From: JBGLNJ01 sp034434835
GTDB lineage: Bacteria; Chloroflexota; Anaerolineae; Fen-1058
DNA length: 64,000 bases
Assembly (NCBI GenBank): GCA_034434835.1
Contig: DAOTXX010000192.1
Coordinates: 16,467-80,466, forward strand
Direction: 5' to 3'
Positions 52,882 to 60,311 of this stretch are shown here, piece by piece (the stretch's first letter is position 1; every line of letters begins with the position of its first letter). The notes under the pieces are model-generated. The model saw nothing but the letters and a program-made list of their open reading frames with translations, made no database searches and had not been told where the DNA came from. The translations under genes were made by a program, and so were the position numbers.

Positions 52882-54765
52882 ATGACCGGCCAATCTTTCC
52901 TGGATCGTCTCGCGCGCGGCCCGATCTTGTGCGATGGCGCGATGGGCACACAACTGTATGCGCGCGGCGCGTCGTTCGAGTCTTGCTTCGAGGCGCTCAA
53001 TCTCACTCGACCCGAACTCGTTTCGGACATTCACCGCGCCTATCTGGCTGCTGGCGCCGAAATCATCGAGACCAACACGTTCGGCGCGAACCGCCTCAAG
53101 TTGGCCGAGCATAACCTGGCGCACCGAACAGCCGAGATCAATGCGACCGGCGTAGGACTCGCCCGGCAAGCCGTCGAATCGGCCGGGCGGACAGCGTTCG
53201 TCGCTGCGTCCGTTGGGCCGATCGGCATCCGGCTCGCGCCCACCGGGCCGCTGGAGCCAGAAGAGGCCCACGCCGCGTTCCGCGAGCAGATCGCGGCGCT
53301 GTGCGAAGCTGGAGCGGACGTGTTGATCCTCGAAACGTTCGGCGATCTCGCCGAAATCCAGGAGGCCATCCGCGCGGCGCAGGCCGTGTGCGATCTGCCC
53401 ATCATCGCGCAAATGACGTTCACGATTGACGGGCGCACACCACTCGGCCACACGCCAGAGGTCGTCGCGCTTGCGCTTTCCGAGATGGGCGTAGCGGTCA
53501 TCGGGGCAAATTGCTCCGTTGGCCCGGCGCGCATCTTGCCGGTGATCGAAGCGATGCGCGCCGCGTTGGAAATTCTAGACCCGAAGGGTCTGCCCTATAT
53601 TTCGGCGCAACCGAACGCCGGCTGGCCTGAGGCGGCGGCCGGACGCATCATGTACCCGGCCACGCTGGAATATTTTGGGGATTACGCGCGGCGATTCGTC
53701 ATGGCCGGGGCGACCCTCATCGGCGGCTGCTGCGGCACGACCCCCGATCACATTCGCGCGATGCGGCTCACACTCAACGCCCTGAGGCTCGCGCCGGGCG
53801 GGATCAGACCACCGCGCGTCACCATCGTCGCACCGGCCCCCCACGAAGAAAAGCCGCTGCCCCCCGAACCGCCGACCGAGCTGGCGAGGAAACTGGCGGC
53901 CGGCCAGTTTGTCGTCAGCGTCGAGATGAGTCCGCCCAAAGGTTTCGACGTGGGCGGGGTGCTGGCCGGCGCGCTCATGCTCAAGCAGGCGGGCGCGGAC
54001 GTGGTCAACATCGCCGACACGCCGCGAGCGCAGATGCGGATGAGCGCATGGGCGGTGGCGCACCTGGTGCAGACCGAAGTTGGGATCGAAGCCGTGCTGC
54101 ACTTTCCCACGCGCGGACGGAACCTTTTGCGGGTGCAGGGCGACCTGCTCGCGGCGCACGCCTTGCACATCCGCAACCTGTTCGTCGTGATGGGCGACCC
54201 GCCTTCCATCGGCGACTATCCCCAAGCGACCGATAGCTACGACGTGGTGCCCTCTGGCCTGGTCCAGCTGATCAAGCAGAAATTCAACCGGGGCACCGAT
54301 AGCGCAGGCGCGTCCATCGGGCGACCGTGTTCCTTCACCGTCGGTGTGGCGCTGGACCCCGGCGCCGCGGACGTGGATCGTGAGATCAAAACACTGCGCA
54401 AAAAGATCCAAGCGGGCGCGGATTTTGCGCTGACTCAGCCGGTGTTCGATCCCGAGATCATTCGCCGGTTCTTGAGGCGATACGAGGCGCTGCACGGCCC
54501 GCTCGAGCTGCTGCTACTCGTCGGCCTTTTGCCGCTGGCTTCGGCGCGCCATGCCGAGTTCCTGCACAACGAAGTGCCCGGCGTCACGCTCACCGATGCG
54601 GTGCGCGATCGGATGCGACTGGCAGGCGACCGGGGGCGGCAAGAGGGGATCAAGATCGCGCAGGAAATATTGCTGGAACTGCGGGACATGGCGGCGGGCG
54701 TTTACCTGATGCCGCCGTTCGGGCGGTTCGATACGGCGGTGGAGGTGTTTTCAGTGGTGAAATGA
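52882..54765 (+). CDS. Bifunctional homocysteine S-methyltransferase / methylenetetrahydrofolate reductase
   Basis: 627 residues with two fused enzymes, as in Bacillus YitJ. Residues 1-~300 form the homocysteine S-methyltransferase barrel: CDGAMGTQL, zinc ligands C211 (GANCSVGP), C283 and C284 (GGCCGTTPDH). Residues ~330-625 form a MetF-like flavoprotein: VSVEMSPPKGF, FVVMGDPPSIGDYP, FALTQPVFDPE. MetF reduces methylene-THF to methyl-THF, the methyl donor for MetH encoded 4.7 kb upstream. AAGGAG lies 9 bp before the ATG. A hairpin follows the stop. Confidence 0.93.
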   Translation: MTGQSFLDRLARGPILCDGAMGTQLYARGASFESCFEALNLTRPELVSDIHRAYLAAGAEIIETNTFGANRLKLAEHNLAHRTAEINATGVGLARQAVESAGRTAFVAASVGPIGIRLAPTGPLEPEEAHAAFREQIAALCEAGADVLILETFGDLAEIQEAIRAAQAVCDLPIIAQMTFTIDGRTPLGHTPEVVALALSEMGVAVIGANCSVGPARILPVIEAMRAALEILDPKGLPYISAQPNAGWPEAAAGRIMYPATLEYFGDYARRFVMAGATLIGGCCGTTPDHIRAMRLTLNALRLAPGGIRPPRVTIVAPAPHEEKPLPPEPPTELARKLAAGQFVVSVEMSPPKGFDVGGVLAGALMLKQAGADVVNIADTPRAQMRMSAWAVAHLVQTEVGIEAVLHFPTRGRNLLRVQGDLLAAHALHIRNLFVVMGDPPSIGDYPQATDSYDVVPSGLVQLIKQKFNRGTDSAGASIGRPCSFTVGVALDPGAADVDREIKTLRKKIQAGADFALTQPVFDPEIIRRFLRRYEALHGPLELLLLVGLLPLASARHAEFLHNEVPGVTLTDAVRDRMRLAGDRGRQEGIKIAQEILLELRDMAAGVYLMPPFGRFDTAVEVFSVVK

Positions 54766-54773
54766 ATCAACCT

Positions 54774-54796
54774 CCCGCAGGTTGTGAACCTGCGGG
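54774..54796 (+). terminator. Hairpin after the HMT-MTHFR gene
   Basis: Ten-bp stem CCCGCAGGTT (54774-54783) with AACCTGCGGG (54787-54796), loop GTG, then AAGTTCT. The weak T tract makes it a probable but not certain terminator. Confidence 0.65.
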
Positions 54797-54801
54797 AAGT
54801 T

Positions 54802-54963
54802 CTCGTTGATCCACTGGTGTAAACTTTAGCCCCGGAGTGCGGCCTTTTGCAGTTTTACAAATTATTCTGATAATGCCCGGGCTGGAGTGCAGCCTTCAGG
54901 CCGCGTTTTATGCAGGCTGAAGCCTGCACTCCAACCTCAAGTTGACACGCATGCTCGTTGATC
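54802..54963. mobile_element. Miniature element Y2 with 10-bp target duplication
   Basis: The element at 54812-54953 (142 bp) has inverted ends CACTGGTGTAAACTT and CATGCGTGTCAACTT. It is flanked by perfect 10-bp direct repeats CTCGTTGATC (54802-54811 and 54954-54963). It is the inverse of Y1 with an extra ~50 bp inside. The right duplication reaches the stop codon of peptide deformylase (54962-54964). Confidence 0.87.
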
Positions 54964-55504
54964 ATGCCGAAGGCACGGCCGCATGCCTGAGTTCGACTTG
55001 TTCTTCCTCACCCGGCTTGATCTCCCAAATCTTCTTGGGGTCGCTGATGCGATCGGTAAAGAGCACGCCGTCCAGATGATCGATCTCGTGCTGGAACACG
55101 CGCGCGAGCAGGCCTTCCGCTTCGACCCGGATGCGCTTGCCGTGCCGGTCTAGGCCTTTGATCACAACCTTGTGATGGCGCGACACCTCGCCCGCCCAGC
55201 CGGGGATCGAAAGGCACCCTTCGACGCCATCCACCTTCTCGTCGGATTTGTAGACGTATTCCGGGTTGAACACGACATAGAGCTTGCCGCTGCCGGGTTG
55301 TTCTTGGCTCTCTTCAAGCTCGGCCACAAGCAGCCGCACCGATTGGGCGACCTGCGGTGCGGCCAATCCGATGCCGGGCGCCTGGCGCATGGTCTCGACC
55401 ATGTCGTCGGCCAGGGCGCGCAGCTCGGGCGTGATTTTGGAGATCTTTTTCGCTTTGCGCCTCAAGATCGGATTCTCGGTTGTGATGATCTTTCGCACTG
55501 CCAT
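54962..55504 (-). CDS. def: Peptide deformylase
   Basis: Fe/Zn hydrolase that removes the formyl group from nascent N-formylmethionine. 180 residues from the ATG at 55504 (MAVRKIITTENP); in-frame sequence upstream gives a less usual N-terminus. All three motifs are present: GIGLAAPQ (44-51), EGCLSIPG with ligand C97, and QHEIDHLDG with ligands H139, H143 and catalytic E140. Element Y2 has inserted right at its stop codon, so the last residues may have been altered. It lies 48 bp downstream of the cNMP/PH-domain gene in the same direction. Confidence 0.95.
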   Translation of the reverse strand: MAVRKIITTENPILRRKAKKISKITPELRALADDMVETMRQAPGIGLAAPQVAQSVRLLVAELEESQEQPGSGKLYVVFNPEYVYKSDEKVDGVEGCLSIPGWAGEVSRHHKVVIKGLDRHGKRIRVEAEGLLARVFQHEIDHLDGVLFTDRISDPKKIWEIKPGEEEQVELRHAAVPSA

Positions 55505-55552
55505 CGCTACCCCACTCCCACATTCCAGTCTTTCCTTGTCCAACTCCAATCC

Positions 55553-57262
55553 CTAAAGCTTGGTCGTCAACTCGTTGTACACAGATAACCACTTGGTCAT
55601 TTCTTCCATCGCCTGCCGGCGACGTATCTCCTGCTCCTTACGGCGCACCTCGGCCAGCCGATGGAAAATGTCGCGCTGCACTTGATGGGGGTTGGCGACG
55701 GAGCGAAAAGTGAGATCGCTGCCCGCCGCGCCGGTCTTGATGTACACATCCCCCATGTCAAACAGCCGGGACAGGATATTGGGGACACTCACGTCAATGT
55801 CCTGAATGCGATCGAGGTTGCTTTCGCGCCGTGTCTCTCGAATGCCGAAGGGCAATCGCTCGATGTCAATGATGCGCTCCGAGGTCAGGGTGTAAATGTC
55901 GCCGCCCCAGACCAGGAATTGCCACCATCCCCACACGAGAGCCGGGAAAAGAATCCCTAACGAGGCGAGCGCGACCCAGGCGGACGTTGGAGCCGCGCCG
56001 GAAGGCAACAACCTGACGGCCAGGACGAGGGCGACTATTCCGATCACTCCGAAAAGAATCGGGCCGCTCAGTCGCTTGAGCAGGATCAGCCAGTGCTTGC
56101 GCCACGTGATCTCGTCGCCTCTTTCGGTGCGCACCTGGTACCACAGATGCAGCCGCTCCCTCAGCGAGGGGCGGGGAGCAGGCACAGGCTTGAGCTGCGC
56201 CAGAGCCGCCAGTGCATCTGGGGACGGAGGTGGAGACGGAGGCGGCTCGGCGAGCGACTCGGGCTTGAGCACCTTCAGCAGCTCCTGGCGAATAGCCTCG
56301 CGTTCCTCGCGGCGAGCTTCGAGTTGAGCCAGCGTGCGCTGATCGAGAATACGTTCCTGAAGGTACTGCGCCCCTGTGATATTCGTAAAGTGTAGTCTGC
56401 CTCCGATCGTGTCAACCGTAATGTCCCCCAGATTGAGCGCAACGTCCAGCAGACCTGCGCGGGACAAGATGACATTTTGCACTGCTCCCACCGGAACTTC
56501 TTGGCGCGTCTCGCGCACAATCCCATAACGCTCAAAATGGACGATACGCTGGTTCGTCAGCACAAGATAATCGTTTGTCCAGTCCAAGATATACCAGAGC
56601 CAAACCAAACCAAGTATCAACATAGCCACCAGGCGCAGGCCCCATTGCCATGTCGGCGTCAAATAGCCGATGCGCGGGAGATCGAGCACGGAAACCACGA
56701 TCAGCGCCAGAGCGATCCCATGCCAAAAGATCAACCCGCCCAGAGACTCGGCCATCTGCGGGATGATGCTGCGGCGCGCCAGCCACAGGACGATCTCGTC
56801 GGGCATTTGCCAGTCAAAGTGTCCCAGCCCCACCATCCTGCTTCGACGGCCCGCCGCCTGTTCGAGTTGCTGGCGGACGCCCGGCAAACGGGCCACCATC
56901 GCATTGAAATTGTCCTTTTCGACGTAAAGGAGGGTCGTAGGAAGCGCCGTCTCAATCGTGGCATTGGTCAACTCGCCATACAGCAACCCCATCTCGCCAA
57001 AAAACTGCCCTGGCCCCAGCAGGCGGATCGTCGCCTTCGCGCCAGTTTCATCCTGGCGAACCACGCGCACCTGCCCGGCGACGACGATGTAAAACGTCTC
57101 GCCTTGCTCGCCCTGTCTGACGATGGTTTGGGCGGCCGGATACGTGGTCTGCTTGATGATGCTTCCAATGTACGCCAGCTCGTCATCTTTGAGCGCGGCG
57201 AACAACGGAATCGCTTTCAGGTGAGAAAAGTCGGTTGACACGAGTCGCCTGTTGCTTATCAC
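55553..57262 (-). CDS. Cyclic-nucleotide-binding-domain protein with two membrane-associated PH domains
   Basis: 569 residues. Residues ~10-130 form a cNMP-binding fold (FSHLKAIPLFAALKDDEL, then GQFFGEMGLLYGELTNATI, with GE but without the usual arginine pattern of cAMP binders). Two pairs of hydrophobic helices (~172-230 and ~405-460) are each followed by a bacterial PH-like (bPH2) domain: DYLVLTNQRIVHFERYG and DIYTLTSERIIDIERLPFG. A Pro-rich linker (~340-365) lies between. Likely a membrane sensor or scaffold whose ligand is unknown. The start is GTG at 57262; another GTG in frame lies seven codons on. Confidence 0.8.
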   Translation of the reverse strand: MISNRRLVSTDFSHLKAIPLFAALKDDELAYIGSIIKQTTYPAAQTIVRQGEQGETFYIVVAGQVRVVRQDETGAKATIRLLGPGQFFGEMGLLYGELTNATIETALPTTLLYVEKDNFNAMVARLPGVRQQLEQAAGRRSRMVGLGHFDWQMPDEIVLWLARRSIIPQMAESLGGLIFWHGIALALIVVSVLDLPRIGYLTPTWQWGLRLVAMLILGLVWLWYILDWTNDYLVLTNQRIVHFERYGIVRETRQEVPVGAVQNVILSRAGLLDVALNLGDITVDTIGGRLHFTNITGAQYLQERILDQRTLAQLEARREEREAIRQELLKVLKPESLAEPPPSPPPSPDALAALAQLKPVPAPRPSLRERLHLWYQVRTERGDEITWRKHWLILLKRLSGPILFGVIGIVALVLAVRLLPSGAAPTSAWVALASLGILFPALVWGWWQFLVWGGDIYTLTSERIIDIERLPFGIRETRRESNLDRIQDIDVSVPNILSRLFDMGDVYIKTGAAGSDLTFRSVANPHQVQRDIFHRLAEVRRKEQEIRRRQAMEEMTKWLSVYNELTTKL

Positions 57263-57272
57263 GCATGATCTA

Positions 57273-57427
57273 TAGCAAAGGCAACTATTCAGCCGTCATT
57301 GCGAGGAGGCCCACAAAGTGGGCCGACGAAGCAATCTCGCGCCTATGTGGAGATTACTTTGCGCCCTCGCCTTCGGCGGGGCGCGCGCAATGACAGGGTA
57401 GATCGGGCTGAATAGCTACCGGCAAAG
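57273..57427. mobile_element. Miniature element X4
   Basis: The 139-bp element at 57281-57419 has ends GCAACTATTCAGCC and, inverted, GTAGCTATTCAGCC. It is flanked by TAGCAAAG (57273-57280) and CGGCAAAG (57420-57427), 6 of 8 matching. The inside is the GTCATTGCGAG...CAATGAC core. Confidence 0.78.
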
Positions 57428-57474
57428 ATTGTAGCACATTCCGGAGCGACTGAAAAGACCCCACGGGGAACAGA

Positions 57475-57508
57475 GAAGCCCGTTTTCTCCAAGAAAACGG
57501 GTTTCTGG
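57475..57508. repeat. Hairpin before the transporter-kinase gene end
   Basis: AGAAGCCCGTTTTCT paired with AGAAAACGGGTTTCT (one non-Watson-Crick pair) around a CCA loop. It lies downstream of the histidine-kinase fusion and could end that transcript. Confidence 0.5.
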
Positions 57509-57551
57509 CGCCACCATTTTCAGCGGAAGCTGTCCACTCGCCGACAGGCTG

Positions 57552-59153
57552 CTACCCAACACTCGCGCGGGGATGGGGGATTTCCACTTCGAGGGACAGA
57601 CCGCCGCTGGGCTGGCTGCGGAGCTGCAGTCGCCCGCCCAGCAGAGCCACCCGCTCGCTGACACCCAGCAGGCCATAGTGTCCTTGCCGGATCAGCGTGG
57701 GCAGGTCGAACGATTCGGGCACGCCGCGGCCATTGTCCGTGATGCTGATCCGCAGATTGCGCGGCGAGGTGTGTTCCAGGCACAACGTCACCTGACTGGC
57801 GCCTGAATGTTTGCGAATGTTCCTCAGCCCTTCCTGCACAATGCGAAAGACCGATAATTCGATATCTTCAGGCAAGCGGCCCAGATCCGGGGCAAGTTCC
57901 AGTTTGAGCGCGATGCCGGTCCGCTCCGACCAATCCTGCGCGTATGATTGAATGGCCGCGCCCAGGCCGAGGCTGTCAATCGTCGGCGGACGCAAGTCAC
58001 CGCAGATGCGGCGCAGGCTGGCGATCAGTTGGCGGATCGTGGCACGCAGCTCGTCCAGTTCGGGATCAGGCGGGCCAGCTTGCGCTTGCACTCGACCGTT
58101 CATGTCTTCCAGGCTGTAGCTCACGCTGAGCAGGTCCTGGATAATATCGTCGTGCAGCTCGCGCGCTAACAGTTTGCGTTCCTCTTCGCGCTCGGTCATC
58201 AAGCGTCGCTGGGCTTCCTGCAAAGCCACGTTCACATTGTCCAAGGCACTCAATTGCTGCGACAGTTGTTCCAAAAGTTGCTTGTTGAGCGAATCCTGCG
58301 CCGCCAGGCTGCTTTCGAGCAGCGTTTGCTGATGGCGCAACTGTTCGGCCTGCTCGCGCGCGCGATAATAACTGTCCAACGCCCAGATGACCGGCGTGAC
58401 CGGCTCATGTTCCGGCGATCCGACCACGAGCGCCACGACCTCTTCCTGGCTGGTCGCATCAGTGAGACGCTCGGCCACCTTTTGCCCATCCCGAAAGACC
58501 GCCAGGCGATCCGCCACGGCGAACAGATCGTCCAGGCTGCTGCTGGCGATGATGACCGCGCGCCCCTCATCGCGCCAGGCCTGGACCAGGCCCAGCAGCG
58601 TCTTGTTGACCGCAAAGCTCAAAGTCACCAGCGGCTCGTCCACAACAAGCAGGCGAGCCGGGCGAACCAGGGCCCGCGCGAGGGCAATGATTTGACGCTG
58701 CTCGCCGGAAAGGTTACGGGCCTTTTCACTCAATGACCCAAAGCGCACCCCCAGCCGATCGAGAATCCGGGCGGCCTGGCACTCCATCTGTTTCTGGTCG
58801 GGACGACGCAGCCATTGTCCGCCGAGCGACCGGCCCAACTCACTGCCCAAGAAAATGTTGCTGACAATATCTAGATCGTCCGCCAGTTCGGCCTTTTGAT
58901 GGATGACTTCGATACCCAGCGCGCGCATCGTGTGCGGGCGAAAGGCGTTCACGCGCTGCTCATCGAAATATACATCGCCGCTGTCTGGGGCATACAGCCC
59001 GCCCAAGATGCTGATGAGCACCGATTTGCCCGACCCGCTGCGTCCCGCCAGTCCCACCACTTCACCCGGCGAGACATCCAGGCTGACCTGCGCCAGTGCG
59101 GGCAACGTCCCAAATTTCTTGGAGAGATTGATGATTCGCAAGAGCGGTTGCAT
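57552..59153 (-). CDS. ABC ATPase fused to a NarL-type sensor histidine kinase
   Basis: 533 residues, last gene of an rbs-type operon. Residues 1-~250 form one ABC nucleotide-binding domain: Walker A G37-RSGSGKS44, Q-loop Q86, signature L148-SGEQ152, Walker B LLVVD172-E173. Where sugar-ABC ATPases have 'ISHRLEE' (H-loop His) this has 'ASSSLDD', so S205 replaces the histidine. A coiled coil (~262-330) leads to a HisKA_3 dimerisation domain with phospho-acceptor H334 (RELHDDIIQD). The HATPase_c domain follows: N445 (EGLRNIRKHS), DNGRGVP (473-479), HYGLLGVSERV. No transmembrane segment, so it is cytosolic or held by the permeases. No response regulator is adjacent. Probably couples transporter state to signalling (inference). 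Confidence 0.9.
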   Translation of the reverse strand: MQPLLRIINLSKKFGTLPALAQVSLDVSPGEVVGLAGRSGSGKSVLISILGGLYAPDSGDVYFDEQRVNAFRPHTMRALGIEVIHQKAELADDLDIVSNIFLGSELGRSLGGQWLRRPDQKQMECQAARILDRLGVRFGSLSEKARNLSGEQRQIIALARALVRPARLLVVDEPLVTLSFAVNKTLLGLVQAWRDEGRAVIIASSSLDDLFAVADRLAVFRDGQKVAERLTDATSQEEVVALVVGSPEHEPVTPVIWALDSYYRAREQAEQLRHQQTLLESSLAAQDSLNKQLLEQLSQQLSALDNVNVALQEAQRRLMTEREEERKLLARELHDDIIQDLLSVSYSLEDMNGRVQAQAGPPDPELDELRATIRQLIASLRRICGDLRPPTIDSLGLGAAIQSYAQDWSERTGIALKLELAPDLGRLPEDIELSVFRIVQEGLRNIRKHSGASQVTLCLEHTSPRNLRISITDNGRGVPESFDLPTLIRQGHYGLLGVSERVALLGGRLQLRSQPSGGLSLEVEIPHPRASVG

Positions 59154-59172
59154 GGCTTTGGGAGGTGATCAA

Positions 59173-60225
59173 TTACTTGAACGGATCTGACGTGAAAGGA
59201 TCGGGCAAAGGATGAGTAAAGTCATTGCTCTTCCAGGCGTCAATCATCGCCTGCACATTGTTGATGGTGACAATATCCATGCCCGAATCAGTAAACCACT
59301 CGAACGTTCTACCATAAAGCAGGTGATCGTAAAGCATCTGCACTGCGTCGGCGCCCCAGCCCCAATACTTTTGCCCGATCAAGGCCGAAAGGTAACCATC
59401 GCGTAGGAATTCAAGCTCGACCGGCAGCGTGTCCATAGCAACCACTTTCATGCCACGGTGGCGCGCCGCGTTTTCCCACAGCGGCATCGAGCCACGTTCG
59501 GCAATCAAGGGCCAAAGTCCCACAAAGAACCAGCCATCCAGGTTAGGATAGGCTTGCATCGTCTCTTCCACAACCTGCACCCCCACATTGATGTCATCGT
59601 TGCTCACGGCAGTAGCGACAATGCGCATGTCGGGATAGCTGACGATGCGATCTTTAAAGCCGCGAATGCGCTCCTCTAGATTGTAAGCGCCTGGCACACC
59701 AGTTAGCAAGGCGATTCTACCTTTGCCCTTCAAGGCGCGCGCCAATAAATCCGCAGCGGTGCGCCCTGCCTCGTAGTTGTTGATGCCCAGATAAGTCAGA
59801 CGCTGGCTCTCCGGCGAGTCCGAATCCCAGGTGATGACGGGGATGCCGGAAGCCACAGCTTTGTTGATCGGCTCCACGCAGGCAGAAGGATCGTCACACG
59901 AGATGGCGATGGCGTTTACGCCGTGTCTGATAACATCTTCCAGCACACGCACCTGCTCGGCGGCGTCCGAAGCGACAGGCCCCACATAGAGCACCTTCAC
60001 CGGTACCGGCCCCTGGGCGGTCAGCTTGGCGGCTTTTTGCAGCGCACCCTCCCGGCCCAACTCAAAAACGGGATTATTGAGTGCCTTGGGAATCCAGGCG
60101 ATGGTCAGCGCGCGCCGAGCAGGCGTGGGCGTGGAATAAGGTTGCAGGGCCTGATGGTTAGGCGGCTGGCAGGCAACCAACGCTACCGTCATCATGACCC
60201 AGATGACAAGCTTGCGTGTATTCAT
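59173..60225 (-). CDS. Sugar-binding lipoprotein (RbsB-like)
   Basis: 350 residues. A lipoprotein signal with VALVAC (Cys ~19) anchors it outside the membrane. It has the periplasmic-binding-protein fold of the ribose/AI-2 type (peripla_BP_4): IAWIPKALNNPVFELGREGALQKAA, AIAISCDDPSACVEPINKAVASGIPVITWDSDSP, YLGINNYEAGRTAADLL and VAMDTLPVELEFLRDG. The ligand is probably a sugar or sugar-like signal but cannot be named. It sits 19 bp upstream of the ABC/kinase fusion and is separated from the permease gene by an 87-bp gap with a hairpin. Confidence 0.88.
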   Translation of the reverse strand: MNTRKLVIWVMMTVALVACQPPNHQALQPYSTPTPARRALTIAWIPKALNNPVFELGREGALQKAAKLTAQGPVPVKVLYVGPVASDAAEQVRVLEDVIRHGVNAIAISCDDPSACVEPINKAVASGIPVITWDSDSPESQRLTYLGINNYEAGRTAADLLARALKGKGRIALLTGVPGAYNLEERIRGFKDRIVSYPDMRIVATAVSNDDINVGVQVVEETMQAYPNLDGWFFVGLWPLIAERGSMPLWENAARHRGMKVVAMDTLPVELEFLRDGYLSALIGQKYWGWGADAVQMLYDHLLYGRTFEWFTDSGMDIVTINNVQAMIDAWKSNDFTHPLPDPFTSDPFK

Positions 60226-60249
60226 CGCGCTTGGCTCTCAGACGAAAGG

Positions 60250-60311
60250 CGGATGACCGCTCCGCGCGACGAATTCGTCTTTGGTCTTTCGTTCCGCGAA
60301 GCGGTCATCCG
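60250..60311 (-). promoter_or_regulatory. Intercistronic hairpin between permease and binding-protein genes
   Basis: Twelve-bp stem CGGATGACCGCT (60250-60261) with 60300-60311, beginning directly after the permease stop codon. Such hairpins often set different mRNA levels for binding protein and permease. Confidence 0.55.
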
